Positions 47,112 through 59,605 are shown, counted from the first letter of the stretch. The stretch: 64,000 nucleotides of DNA from Episyrphus balteatus (GCF_945859705.1 NC_079137.1:53166552-53230551); one strand, 5' to 3'. Notes: generated from the sequence alone by a model not told the origin. A program made the numbers and translations.

Positions 47112-47266
47112 GAATTCCATTCGTATCGGAAATATTCTACGATTCCCCAAAAAACAATCACAAAATCCGATCGTAGAGACAATTTGTATGAAATTTTCTA
47201 TTACGAACGGATTACGTAATTGTTTTTTCGAGAATCGTAGCAAATTTCCGATACGATTGGAATTAT
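47112..47266. mobile_element. Palindromic MITE (about 155 bp)
   Basis: GAATTCCATTCGTATCGGAA and TTCCGATACGATTGGAATTA, with CTACGATTC and GAATCGTAG further in, form an imperfect palindrome. Confidence 0.7.
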
Positions 47267-47338
47267 CGCGATATGGCCGATTGTTTCTGTCTTAAAATCC
47301 AGTCCGATCGTTATTACATACATTTCATTAGTTTAATT

Positions 47339-47757
47339 AGTGTCGAATTCCAATGAACCAAAAATTCGATCTGCAGTCGCTACTTTTTCCTTAAATGAAT
47401 TCTAATGAAAAAAAATCGTTACTTTTTCCCGAAGTATCGATCCTTTTTAAATCTCATTTTTGAGACGGATTGAGATTTTCACACACACTACAATTTTGCA
47501 AAATGCAAAACTTCAAACCAAACTTAAATTTTGTAAAGAAATGAAGAAGCAAAGCCAATTTTTGTTTATTTGTGAAACATATAAATCATTTTTAGTGAAC
47601 AAAATAAACAAATTTTACGTTGTTTTGTTCTTACTATGAAGTTTTGTATTATTCATTTGTTTTTCATCGGTCACTTGTACACAAAAACATTCATAAGAAG
47701 AGATCGCTACCTTCGACTTAAGTAGCGACTGCAAGTGGGTGAAAGGAATCCGACACA
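47339..47757. mobile_element. Inverted-end element (about 420 bp)
   Basis: AGTGTCGAATTCC ... GCAGTCGCTACTT at the left and AAGTAGCGACTGC ... GGAATCCGACACAC at the right are inverse blocks. Non-coding. Confidence 0.6.
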
Positions 47758-47924
47758 CATAAGGCGCTTGAACTGTCTCATTTTCCCTTAAAAAATGTTT
47801 AAATAAACCTCACTTTACTTCACCAAAAAACGCGCCCACTCATCCCCAAACTTACTTTTAAGTGGGTGAGAACCTATTCTATTGACCGATCAAAATAAGC
47901 CTTTTGTTTATAGAGCAAGAGCCC

Positions 47925-48325
47925 ACGACGGCCAGACCTTCGTTATTTTATACCAGCTGAAAGTTTGTCTGTGCATACCCCCCATAGAGGTAAGAACGAC
48001 CAGGGACTTTTTAATTCTGGGTTGTGGTTGCTTTGGCAGGTAAACGGTACTAAAGGTGTAAAAAATAGGACCTTACTTTCGTCATAGTATACCGCTTCAT
48101 CTTTTTATATTTTCTTAAGGATAACTTCAGAAGTCTAGTCGTCCATTGCCAGACACCTACGGCGGTTGTTTCCCCCTGCCAGACACCCCTAAACTTGCAA
48201 AAATTAGGACCCTACTTTCGTCATAGTATACCAGCTAAATTTTATATATGTTATTTGGGGTCCTATGAAAAGATGTTACCTCAAGAGCCAGACAGTTTTG
48301 ATGGTTGCAACACCTTGCCAGACAC
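47925..48325. repeat. Diverged tandem repeat, about 145-bp units
   Basis: The block TAGGACC(T/C)TACTTTCGTCAT followed by AGTATACC and then GCCAGACAC recurs at about 48065 and 48212, with a weaker copy at about 47940. It lies downstream (3', minus sense) of the transposon-linked gene fragment and may belong to it. Confidence 0.6.
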
Positions 48326-48814
48326 AATTTTCTAAAAAATTACTCAAAATAAAAAAAAAAATATTAAAAAACGACGGCAACACTTACAGTAACAAATGAT
48401 ACTTTTTTCAAAAGCCAGAATTGTACACTTAATTTTAATTTTTAAATCAAGTCATTTCAATCAATAGTTTTTGAAATAATTGATTCCAAAGTCAACATTT
48501 GTGAAAAAAAAAGTTTAAAAAATTACATTGAATATTATTTGTGTAAAGGCTGTGGATCTAAATACAAAATATTGTAATAAAATAAACTGCCTAAATTAAT
48601 TCCTTATCAAATGCTGAAATCCATATGTTCCTATGCCATCTAGTATTCGAGATATTTGAAAAATAGGAAGACTACTTTTTTATCAGATTTTTATTATTTT
48701 TGCTGTTTTCGTTCGTAGTTCTTATTCATAATTTTATAACATTCACAGCCGTGTTATAGAAAGTAATAAATAAAATGCAAAAGAAAAATAATATTACAGG
48801 TAAAAATATTCATT

Positions 48815-49237
48815 TTAATAAGTTTCGTCGTCGTCGATATTTTCATTTTCTTCTTCACTCCAGTCGATGTCATAATCGTCGTCAATATCGCTTTCTTCGT
48901 CAGTTTCTGAAAAAATCAAGTTTGTACAATTAGGAATAATTAAAAAATTATTTACACAATAATCACATACCTGATTGATTTTTGAGCGAATCACTAACAT
49001 AACTTGGTAGTTGATCCTCTTCAAACCATTTAAACTGGTATTTGTCATCTTTCAATACCCAGCCGTTATTGTCTGGTTGATATGTGGTTGGATTTTTCAG
49101 ATGAGCATTATTCCAAATGGTACATACATAATTTGCTCGTAAAAATTGCTGCAATAACTCGCTTTTGCAAGGTGGAAGATTGCTAGCGTCAAAATGTCGC
49201 AACTTCTTTCGGTCAAAAGCTTCGTTTACATCGGAGA
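48815..49237 (-). pseudogene. C-terminal fragment of a multicopy transposon-linked protein, two exons
   Basis: The minus-strand exons are 49237-48971 and 48906-48815. They splice in frame (CAG|GTATGT ... TTTTTCAG|AA) to an acidic C-terminus ending in TAA. The first part reads DVNEAF, then FDASNLPPC, then NYVCTIWNNAH and NNGW, ending in KFW-type aromatic and acidic segments. This pattern (xFDAxxLPPC, then an aromatic and Trp-rich block, then a poly-acidic tail) is one I recognise from repetitive uncharacterised ORFs in insects and other invertebrates. There is no start codon or upstream catalytic part. The neighbouring plus-strand block 49247-49402 belongs to the same kind of protein but points the other way, so this copy is rearranged and probably dead. 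Confidence 0.6.
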
Positions 49238-49246
49238 CTGTATAAT

Positions 49247-49402
49247 AATAATGGCAATAATTTAAGATATGTGGACCTAACTAAAATACATGCACAGTTG
49301 GGAGTGTTAGTTTGCCAGAGTTTACCTGGATTTCATGCCATCACAGGTTGTGATTTTAATCCTGCGTTCTTCAGAAAAGGATGTAAACGAATAGCAATAT
49401 AG
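49247..49402 (+). pseudogene. Opposite-strand fragment of the same multicopy protein family
   Basis: A 51-codon open stretch contains LPGFHAITGCDFNPAFFRKG, a conserved block I know as LPxFHAxTGCDxxxxF in repetitive invertebrate ORFs. That block normally lies a few hundred residues upstream of the FDASxLPPC block. Here the two are about 10 bp apart and on opposite strands, which implies an inversion with a breakpoint near 49238-49247. The frame closes with TAG at 49400. No start or flanking coding sequence was found. Confidence 0.55.
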
Positions 49403-50107
49403 TTTTGGTCGTGATTTTTAATTAATTAAACAAAATTCGTGTATTTTTATTTATTTCGTGAAATATTGATAAGTGCCTATTAAAACAACAACAAACAAAT
49501 AAACAAACTATAAAAGATCTGCAACTGCTGAAGCACCAAAATTGAAAAAAAAAATACAAAAAGACGTGATGAAAATGCAAAACATAAGCTACCGATTCCA
49601 AATAAAAAAAAACTAAGCAAACAACAACTAAACATCCAGTAAAGATCAATTCACGTAATATATATACAATGAGTACAATTCGTTTAATACCTTCCTTTCA
49701 CCAGTAGATGTCCTCACAAATTTTGAATTTAAACATGATTTTGGTTTGTACATGAACTTGAATAGCTCAAATAGCTCACTCCAGACACCCACCTTTCAAT
49801 AAATATGTACAGAAATAAAAAAAAAAGGTTCGTGTTTTGAATTTATTATATTATTTTTTTATGAATTTATTTCCTACTGAGCACTTAAATTGTTTTTAAT
49901 TGTTTTGAGCTCAACTCCACAGTTGAATGTGTTGGTGCCATTTAAAATGCACGGGAAAACTACCACATATAAGCACTGTGGAGTTTTTCCTCTCATTGCA
50001 GCTTGTAGGGTGGAAGAGAAAAACCAACCGAAGTCGCGTCTCTAGGTATTCCTTCCTCTATGTTCTACAAAAAGAAAAGAAAAACAAAGTAAAGCTGACT
50101 TGTAACT
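49403..50107. other. Interval between the broken element and mRpL15
   Basis: AT-rich with no gene. CTCCAGACACCCACC at 49781 resembles the GCCAGACACC words at 48180-48310 and may mark the other side of the broken element. Confidence 0.4.
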
Positions 50108-50136
50108 TTTATTTTATAACAATTTAAACTACAATT

Positions 50137-51092
50137 TTACTGCGTCTGCGACTTAGGTTTAATAATTGCTTTATCTTTCAAACTAACCACCCATCCCGGA
50201 TTTAGACCAAAAAATATCTGCCTAGCATCTTTAAGTGATGTCAACATTTTATAATCCGGATCCTCTTCAATTTTCGGCAATTCATATCCATATTTCTGTG
50301 CCAAAACCAAACGTTCTTGACTAACTTCTTCCGGATTTGCCAAATAACCTCGATTCTGTCCCGATGTATAATAACCAACACAATCTTGTGGTGGCAATGC
50401 CCGCTTTGGTATTGGGACACATTTCTCAAACCATTTTGCAGGATTTACTAGAATCTGTAGACTCAAAGGGTCATAGTAGGCGGTTCGAATGACACCACCA
50501 TTTCTTTCGATTGCTGCAATCACCGATTCTTTGGCGTGTTGAACTTCAATGCAAATCTTTGATTTGAAACTATCTGCACCTTCATCGGTTAATTGGAAAC
50601 CAAATTGCATTTCATTTGGGGACAATGGAAACAATCCAGTTGCACACAAAGTTGTCACATCAATCGGCTTGGAAGTGTCAATGCGATTGGTGTCAATAAG
50701 AACTTGCAACTGTTTTAGGGAAATCAAAGGATATTGTCGACGTAAATGGTGTCCCTTGTAATATGGTTCGTAGGGGAAACGAAGGTAAAAGGGCGTGTTG
50801 CCTGTTTCATAACCCAATCGCATGAAATTTTGTCGTTGGCCGGAGCCTTTGTTACCAGCGCCGTGTTTGTCACCGCCGTGTTGACCACGACCACGTTTAT
50901 CCTAATTAAATATCAAATAAATTGTATTTTTTTAATTCATAAAATAAGATATTTTTCAGTGAAAATAATAAGAGGTAAATTGCATACATTTTGCTTTGAG
51001 TTAGGATTTGGTCGAATATTTCCAATTTGTACTCGAGGTAGAGTTCGTAACATTTTTAATGCTTTGTCGGCAGCATTTTGTAAATTTGCCAT
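50137..51092 (-). CDS. mRpL15: Mitochondrial large-subunit ribosomal protein uL15m
   Basis: On the minus strand exon 1 is 51092-50988 (35 codons, start ATG in GCCATTTGTAAA-type context) and exon 2 is 50901-50137. The intron is phase 0 with donor GTATGC and acceptor TTAG. The protein has 289 aa. It is an assembly component of the mitochondrial 39S subunit, encoded in the nucleus and imported. The basic N-terminus is suited to import. Residues 36-60 (GRGQHGGDKHGAGNKGSG) are the glycine- and basic-rich L15 signature that threads into rRNA. The rest (KQLQVLIDTNRID, LCATGLFPL, YYDPLSLQILVNPAKWF) is typical of animal mRpL15, and the length fits the family. A polyA signal TTTATT (reverse of AATAAA) lies at 50108-50113, 24 bp past the stop. 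The gene is divergent from CtIP. Nothing suggests decay. Confidence 0.97.
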
Positions 51093-51903
51093 TGTTGTTG
51101 TTTAAGAACCTATGTAATTATGTTTATTTAATTTTTTATTTAAATAAACTTAAAATTACTTTGAAATAAGGAAGAAAAAATTTATTTTTTATCAAATCAA
51201 AATGCTGCACAAGTTGAAAATTTGACACATGAGAAATTTGACAGCACCACTGACAGATTAAACAGTTTTCAGATATAGATGTCGTTTTGTAACTTTTGTA
51301 CAGGGTGATTTAAAGAATTTTTTTTTTGAAAATTTATAAATGCAAGAAAAGGTGATATCTACTTGGAGATGATTTTTTTTTCTTTTTTTTATCAAAATGA
51401 TTGGCCATAATTGACTCTGTGCAGTACACCTACACATGTTTTTTTTTTTTTAGGAAAATCTTGTCATGGTAGTATTTTAGGTGTTCCCAAATTAACGTCA
51501 CGACACTTTCGCAGTGACACAACATAACAGAAGCTAATCAAACAAAATTAGTAGTCTATTGACTATTTGTACAAGTATTTGTTGGTTGAAATCCGGTAAC
51601 TACCGATGACCTAAAAAACCACTGCCGAAAAAACTCTAGACCTGCTCGCGAACGTTCCAATGTTTCAGTATGGAATTTAGTTCATTAAAAAACCGCTATC
51701 GACGGTGTTTTTTTTTGTCGTCGGTCATCGTTGGCTTGGCAGAACCTCTGGAGAATATATAATATGGAGTGCTTGTGTATAGGGGACGCTCGGAAAGCTT
51801 ATACACTTTCAATGAGTGACGCGGGCTAAAAAAACAAAAACACACCCAAACACGTGCGCTTACTTTGGTTGTAGGAGCCATCAAATAGAAAATAAATTAC
51901 TTA

Positions 51904-52296
51904 AGCCTAGTACGCTGCTGATGCGAAACGAAATTTTCCATACAAAATTTCGTTAACGAAATCTTAAACGAAAAATTTTGTTTTGCTTTTCGTTTCTCAG
52001 TACGCAGCTCTAGCGAAAAATTGGAGAGTTTTCACTCATTTATCACTTACTTTTTACTGTCCTGGGCATTTATCTTGACTCCAAGAGCAGTGTTGACGGA
52101 TTTTTCACTTTTAATTCATTTATTTATTCTTGCTTAAAAAATTATTTTTTGTTGATTTTTCTTGATTTTAAATTAATTTTGATTTTTTTTATTTTGACTT
52201 TGACAGAATACTCGATGATATTTTTTCGTTAGCATTTTCGTTGTCGACTTTGGAGACTTGAAAATTTTTCGTTTCGCATCAGCAGCGTACTAGGCT
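51904..52296. mobile_element. TTA-flanked MITE (393 bp)
   Basis: AGCCTAGTACGCTGCTGATG / CATCAGCAGCGTACTAGGCT are inverse ends flanked by TTA (51901-51903, 52297-52299), PIF/Harbinger style. Related ends occur at 450-490, 670-695, 52690-52712 and 52735-52758. Confidence 0.85.
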
Positions 52297-53018
52297 TTAG
52301 CGCAAAATTTTGAAGTTGGAGAAATTAAGTAAATTATATCAATTTGCAAAATTTGTTTCTTCTTTCCAATTAATTTTTTTTTTGTTTTTGATTTAATTCT
52401 GAGTTTTATTTGTTTCACTTTCACAGTATTTTATCAAAGTAAAGAGTCCACCTTAATTTTGTTTGATTTTTTTTCAATTTTGTTTTATTTTTTACCTTGT
52501 CACAATTTTTCCCGCAGAATAAATGCTTCTTACATTATTTGTCCGTCCAAAACTAAGTGGAGACTTTTTCTTTGCAACGGCTCCAAACATTTGAATTTTG
52601 CGGGTGAACTGCATATGGCTTAGAAAAATTTTCAAGACAAAATTTGTTTCAAGAAAAAAAAAAAAATTGTATGAGAAATAAAATTTTTCCCGATCTGCGT
52701 ACTAGGCTTGACTTTGGAGACTTCATTATTTTTCGTTTGGCTGCGTACTAGGCTTTATGGAAAGAACGCGCCAAAAGCATTTAAGTACCAATTTTATGCC
52801 CTCCCTACCAACAATTTTGCTTCTATAATGCTTTACAGAAGCAACAATTGCATCTTTAAAGCTTTATTGAACCAAAATTGTTTGTTGGGCTCCCATTATA
52901 TTCATGCAGACATTTAAACGATTAAAAAATGATTGAACTAAAGTTAAACCACACCTTTTCCGCCAAAATCGGTAAGTTAAATTTCTAAACCACGTTTATA
53001 CAACGGGAATTCAACAAA
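52297..53018. other. Divergent mRpL15-CtIP interval, central part
   Basis: 52680-52760 has two more GCGTACTAGGCTT ends, remnants of the 51904 family. No gene or clear core promoter recognised. Confidence 0.4.
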
Positions 53019-53169
53019 AGCCCTGTTCCATTTGAGGTGGTAGTTTACTCATGAGTAGAAATCTAGTACAACAACTACACATTCCTATCTCCTCGAGTAG
53101 AAGATCATGTGTTAATTCTAGTACTAGATATACTCATGAGTAAACTACCACCTCCAATGGAACGGGGCT
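53019..53169. mobile_element. Palindromic MITE (151 bp)
   Basis: AGCCCTGTTCCATT ... GGTGGTAGTTTACTCATGAG and CTCATGAGTAAACTACCACC ... AATGGAACGGGGCT are inverse arms with a short loop. Confidence 0.8.
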
Positions 53170-53491
53170 AAAAACGCTGACAAAAATGAATGAATTTTAC
53201 TCACATACCTAAATACCGATGACTACTACACATTCAGGAAGAAAAAGTCTCCTAAAAAAAAAATTAAAATAAAAAAGCTATTGCAATTCTTTTCAGCAAT
53301 AAATTCGTTCATGGTGGAGTATTGAATACGTATCCTGTATTATTTCTACTCTTTAATTAAAATTACACTAAACAAACAGATCGCCCTACTTTGAATACGT
53401 TCATTTTACTGATCTTGTCTATTTTTCTTCACTGAATGCAAACAAATATTTCTGTCAACTTCAAAAACAAAATTTTTGTTCTTGTGAAATA

Positions 53492-54763
53492 GAGTTTGGT
53501 AGTAACCGTGGGCGAAGGCAGTCGCAGCTCTTAGAGCTAGTAAAAGTTTAACGTAAAGTTATATTATCCGGACGAGTTACTTATGGGTCTGTGGGATTGC
53601 CCCAACCCATTCGTATGTCCAGCAAACACGTGTGACTTATAAGTCAACACCAGCAATAGATAATTAGCCACAGCTAATTAATTCAAATAGTGGGGGAGAT
53701 CCGGACGAGTCACTTACGGGTCTGCGGGATGCCCCAACCCGTTCGTGTGTCCTGCAAAGAACGTGCGACTATGAAGTCGACATAAATCAACAACAGCAAC
53801 AGCAATTAACCACAGCTAATAATAATACAAAAAGTGACTAGGATGGATATTTACATCGCCATAAACCATCAAGAAACCTAGTATGTACAAAAAGCTAAAC
53901 TGTGCTAACAGTACAACATAACACACCACAACAGTAAATAGCGGCATTTCATCGAACGCTATATATATCCATACAAGTAAGCGGTATGAATCATAACGGC
54001 GCATCGAAACACCTGATGCTGTACCTGAAACCAATATACACAAACCAACGTCGTTGCAACGTAAAGAATCTTCTTCAATGACAAGTGTCTTATCAGTGTA
54101 AATCATTTTGTTTTGTTTTAAAGAAAAATCAAAAATAATATGCATGCATTCAATGTAACTTCCATTTATGTTTTTTTTCATTTGCCTATCAATATATAAA
54201 TATTATTTTGTCTAAATGATACATGAAAAAAAAATCTGTTTGTGTGCAATAATCGTAAATGTATGCCTATCTAATATACATGAAATTATAAATCGTATAG
54301 AGCGTTCTCGCTCTAAAAGTCTATTAAATTTGTCTCGTCACATTTTACAAGAAAAAGTAATGTACAGAGCTCTCGCTCTTATATACAATAAAAAGAATAT
54401 TTATATATATCTGTAAATCTTTAACCATAGGCATTTTAGTATAGTTTTTTTTTATTATTTAGTTTTAAGTTTTTGTATATATGTAAATTTATAACGTTGC
54501 AACCATAAGCCAACAATGTAACAGATAACGACAAAACGTCACAGCAAAAGCATACACAACCCTCTGTCATGAGCAAGAGTAGGTAAAACATTTTACTGAC
54601 AGCCATGAGGCAAACATTGTATTTTATTGCAAACTAATAGAAAGAGCAGGCCATACATTATAGCCGCCAGTTTAACTAATAAAAGTTGAGAAAGAATTGT
54701 TATTTTAGACTAAGACAGCAAATGTAACCTAAAAGACTCAATAAAAAATTCAATTCAATTCAA
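53492..54763 (+). mobile_element. Retroposed element (1.27 kb) with 13-bp target duplication
   Basis: TTCTTGTGAAATA occurs directly before (53479-53491) and after (54764-54776). The 3' end is a (CAATT)n tail, as in non-LTR retrotransposons or SINE-like derivatives. The 5' part has two 133-bp tandem units starting near 53566 and 53699, each with CCGGACGAGT, GGGTCTG and GCCCCAACCC. No long frame, so non-autonomous. Superfamily unknown. Confidence 0.85.
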
Positions 54764-54870
54764 TTCTTGTGAAATAAAATAAAATTTGTTTATTTATTTA
54801 AATTAAATGAATTAACTTTTAAATTAAATTAAATGCAAACAAATTATTAAAAAAAAAAAACACCTCCATT

Positions 54871-57800
54871 ATGACTTGTACAATTTGTATAAATGATGGT
54901 AATATTAAAACAATGTACAATGATTGTATTATTGAGAGTTTGGAAAAAATTAAATTTCATTACATGAGTAAGTTTTATTTATTTTTTACCATTTCCCATT
55001 TTAATTTGTTAAATCAAAGGTTTAAAAGGTAAACTAAATGAAAATGAACAATTAACAAAGACTCTCAGAGAAGAAAATGATAAACTTAAAAAGATTTTAA
55101 GTCAGCATGAATCAATTGAAAATAACGAAACAAAAAAACGTCGCACTGCGAGTTGCGAAGAAGACACCGATTCGGAAATATCATTTTCACAAAATGTTGT
55201 TAAATCGATTGCACAAAAGTCAGCAGATGATTTGAATATGGCTTTGAATTTTGATGAAGAAGAATTTGAGTTATCTTTCATTCCGAGTACTCAAGTGGAA
55301 GTTGAAAGGAAAAAGAAACTGGGAACAGCCAAGGAAAGGGAACCTTTAAAGGTTTTACCAGTTAAAACTCAAATTTCGAATGATAACAAGCCATTGATTA
55401 TTAAACAAGAATCCAAGTTAAATGAGGAAATAGATACAAAGTGCAATAAGAGTTTGAGTCTTAAGAAATCATCTTCGTGGATTTCAAAAGAAAATGAATT
55501 GAAAAGATCGGTTTTGGGTGGATCTATACAAAAGAGAACACCGAATAGAAGTTTAAGACTCATCAAACAAGAGCATAAAAATACAAGCATGTCACTCAAG
55601 CCAGGCAAACTGAGGCAAACTAGACTCCAATTGGATATAAGTAAAAACTTATCAGGCAACTTTTCTGTAAGTAAAAAAAGAATTAATTGTTTGTAAGTAA
55701 AGTTAAGTTAAGTAATACTTTTAGATATTGTCTGTCTATCTTAATATTCTTCTTCTTCTTAACGGGCTCCTAATATATGAATGTTAACTTCTCAAGTCAC
55801 TCCTGCTGTCTAGACTAATTGATTGATCTTTTAAGAAAAGGTTCGTTCTTCGTTACCGTCTCAAACCAAGCGGTTGCGATTCAACACCGACCGTAAAGAT
55901 CTCTCTGTGTACATAGGGACTCAAATACTGCCGTGTACTATTTTCGAAGATATATTTTCCCAGTTCTTATCAAGTTGCGATGCCTCTTCCTCTTCTGATA
56001 TACTCCGCCTTCTACTTCCCAGTCTTTTATAATAGTAATTTGGCTTATTCTAGATCGTCGTCCTTCCGCAAAACAAGACAAATACAAATAAGGTGGAAGT
56101 GGTGATTGATGTTCAACTCACTGCTCAATTTGATCATTAGGGTGTTGATGTGATCAATTCATTAAAGAATCCCACTTGTTCTAAATCAAAAGTTTTTTTT
56201 TAATGCGTTGCAGACATTTTTTGCTATTATTTTAAGCAACTGTAAACAAAATTGAAATACAGTCAGGGATTAATTTAATATTTTTTATTCAAAATTGTTC
56301 ATTAAAAATGGTGAAAAAGTTCGACTTAGAGGGAAATTTGACTTAGAGGGAGTCGACTGTATTTCTCTAGTTTTCGCATTTCCACTTTTTTTAAATCCTG
56401 AATATTATTCCCTTTTTCCACTCAGTAGCGCAAAAGGTCTGTGAGTTTTTGAAAAACAACCAAATTGATTGGAAGATGCTTGTCTGTCCGTCGACTCCCA
56501 GTCATTTTATCATTACTATTGCCAACTCGTCCAACCAAAAAGCCAGTGATTCGTATAAAACGTTTAAGAACCCAATTATAAACGCTCAATTTGTGGTCGA
56601 AAAAAAAAAATAAAATGTATCATTGGCTTTTTGGGAGCAATTAAAGATTTTTTTTCGACAAAAAAAAACACCCTTTCACCTAAATTTTATTTATGAAAAT
56701 TCTTTATTCTTATTTTCTATCCCAAATGCAACTTTTTTACCAAATTTCCATTAAACTGGCAGTTTTAACCATGATATTCTTATAGTAACATAAGAATAAA
56801 CTCATAACTCAAAAGTAACATAATTGATGAATTTCAATGGGGTACCACTATTATTATTAGTTTTACCAATATAGCCACATTTTCTCCTAAAAAAACACCC
56901 TTTCACATGAAAAAAAATTATAGACTTATTTAATTCGTAATTTCCATGACAAAGAAAACATTTTTTTTATGAATATCGTAGGTGTCTCTTTAAAACCATT
57001 GATTCTATCGAACTTGTCGCGGATTTTCGTTATTTCCCATCTTCATCTTAAATTTTTTGTATAGACTGCTTAGATTCCTAGTTTATGTTATAAATGAAAG
57101 ATTTTTACCAATTTTCATTGGGGTACCATTTTTCTCCTACTACTATTATTTTTGTGGTACATATTCTGAATTTCATTTTTTCTTTAAAAAAATACCCTTT
57201 TACACAAGATACTCCTTAAATTCTTGGTTCTTATAACAAAAAATCGTTTTCACCAAGTTTAAAAAATTAACAAAATTTATGTGGGCTGTACCTTTCTCAC
57301 ACATAACTCAAACCATCTAAAAAATACCCTGTCCCAAAAAAAAAAAAAAAAATTAAGAACTATGAATTATGGATGGATATGGCTTTATCTAAAACCTTCA
57401 TCCCGATTTTTATCAGTGTATCATGCTTTTCACATGAGTTTTGGTTATATTTTGTCTGTTGACCTTGTTTTCAATCGTCAATAACTTTTCTTAGAGCGAT
57501 CGCTTTATTTTGATGTCATTAGATTCAGCATCAAAAAATAATCTAAAAACATGTGTCGTGATAATATTCCTCAAACAATTTTTTTTCACTGCTTTGTCGA
57601 CTCTCTCCCAATTTTAATAGATGATCCTTGGTTCTTATTCCATAAGCAAACTTTTTGCCAAGTTTCATGAGGGTAACAATTTTTTTTCTAAATGCCTATT
57701 TTACCTAATTTAATTCAGAACTTTTGAACGTATTTATTTTTGATTTGATACGATAAAATGCATTTTATAGTCATTAAAAAAAATTAGTTTAGGGTCGAAT

Positions 57801-59605
57801 TGAAAAATTGAAAAAACAATTTAGATTTTTATGTCAGATCAACATGAAAAAGGTGCACTATTTTTCACAGATGTCAGATTGCCTTGATTTTGGGTTTTTT
57901 TAAATCAACATCTATTTTTGTTAATTTTTTAAACCTTCATCTCTCAATTCGACCTTAAAAATTGCAACTTGGGGACATGATATTTCTAGACTTTGGAGAT
58001 AAGTTATAGAATGCCGAAATGATGATTTTGGGCAAAAAAAATTCTATCAGCATTCAATCTGAACTTGAACTCTTATTTGACTGAACTATGCGTAAGCTTT
58101 TTCGTTTTTCCCTCTTCTTTCCGAGTTGATGGTAGCCTGTACCTAAAAAGACGCAACGTCGCGTCATTTTACTCAAGGTCACGAAAAAAACCATGTCGTT
58201 TGGATGTGAAACTTCGACGAATAAATATTAAACTATGTTCACTTTCCCTATAATAACTTCCCAACAAATTTAAATTTGTACAAATGTAGCATCCAAAACG
58301 ATGGAACTTTTTGGTCAAGAAAAAAAACCGTACTTTATAAAATTTAAATAGTCAGCCTATGACGTTAATAAGCTTATAGAATTATCATAGGATAAATGAA
58401 TACAACATTTTTTATTTCACTGTGGTATTAACAAAAAATTTTTTTTTTTTTTTAACAAATTGTTTTTATTCAATATTATTATTTTTCAGGACACAACTTT
58501 CTGTGATGAAGCAATCGAAGCCAGTCCAAATGCAGATTCTTCTTTAAAAAGAATCAATTCTTCAAAACAATGGCAACTCAGGTAATTTGAATTACAATTA
58601 ATATTTTTGTTAATTAATCGTATTTATATTGTTTCTCTTAAGTTTACTGCCTCACTTCGCTTTGTTTAATTTACATTTTCAGAAATATAAGTTCCAAACT
58701 AATAAAATCAGATGATGACTCCTCCATTTTAAATTTCACAAATCCAAGTCCAAAAAAAGAGACAAAATCACAAAGTCCGCCAAAAAATAATAATAATAAT
58801 TCCTTGGAAACTTCAAGTGTTGTAATGTTTACACCTGCATCCCAAGATATTATATTCTTAGACGATAGTTCTGAAAGCTTTAACATTGAATCAATGGATT
58901 TACTGAAGGATTTGATGAATCCAACTGAGAATTTGAGTAATTTGAAAAGAATTGAATCAAATGGGTGAGTTATTTTTGATTTCTTTCTGTTTATTTTTTA
59001 ATATTTAAAATATTTTTTAGAATAAAAATGCTTCAAAAAACCAACGGTGGACATGCCGGTGGATCCGGAAACATTCCAAGTAAATGTTCAGATTTTGATG
59101 AAAAGCAAAATCCAAAAACAATTTTCAAAACCGAGCATGAATTTGCCAAACCCAAGGCGGTGGATAAAAATGAATTAAAAAACCCTCTTAAAGAAGATAA
59201 CGCATTAATTAAAGATAATTCTGATTTTGGAAACAACAATAAACCTCATATTTCAACCCCCCTCAAAACGGGATCAACAACTGATGGCACGAAAAGAGCA
59301 AGAAAATTTGATATAAATTGCAATGAATGTCAAACGGTAAACTATCAATTTATTATTCTCCTCTGAACTACTTAAAAATTAATTTCTGTATTGTTTTCTT
59401 TTTTCAGTATATTAAGTATCTTGGAGCACGTTTAACTGACGAACAAATCGAACAGCATATTCGCAATTGTACGAATCATAAAAAACCTATTGACGATAAT
59501 TTAACACCAGATGGATTCTGGGATCCAGTTATAAAACCATTTGCCAGTGATGATCCTCGGAACCTAACGATCATTGATGATCCTTTTGTAGAGAAAAAAA
59601 ATTAA
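54871..59605 (+). CDS. CtIP: CtIP/Sae2-type DNA double-strand-break end-resection factor, six exons
   Basis: Exons 54871-54967, 55020-55666, 58490-58581, 58683-58964, 59021-59336 and 59408-59605 join in frame to 543 aa. CtIP/Sae2 activates the Mre11 nuclease complex to start resection of broken ends. Residues 1-70 hold an early cysteine pair (CTIC) and a predicted coiled coil (ENEQLTKTLREENDKLKK), matching the oligomerising N-terminus. The middle is long, charged and poorly conserved, as usual for the family. The C-terminal SAE2 domain is clear: CNEC at 473-476, CTNH at 499-502 and LTPDGFWDP around 510-518. The TP there (T511) aligns with the CDK-activated threonine of vertebrate CtIP (T847) and with Sae2 S267. 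Intron 2 is 2.8 kb of repeats; the others are 52-101 bp. A retroposed element ends 107 bp upstream of the start codon. Confidence 0.9.
55667..58489. other. Intron 2 of CtIP
   Basis: 2.8 kb of AT-rich repeat-derived DNA. Several diverged blocks share ACCCTTTCAC ... TTCTTATTC ... CCAAGTTT-like wording (56670, 56890, 57190, 57620), suggesting an old tandem or dispersed repeat. GTCTGTCCGTCGACTCC at 56484 resembles the word at 34247. No open frame of note. Confidence 0.45.

Noticed and set aside
51696..51884. 62-codon minus-strand frame upstream of mRpL15
   Set aside because: No recognisable motif, no coding context and close to transposon ends.
53566..53815. Hammerhead-like ribozyme in the 133-bp units (GGACGAGTCAC)
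   Set aside because: The conserved CUGANGA and GAAA core boxes are not both present on either strand.
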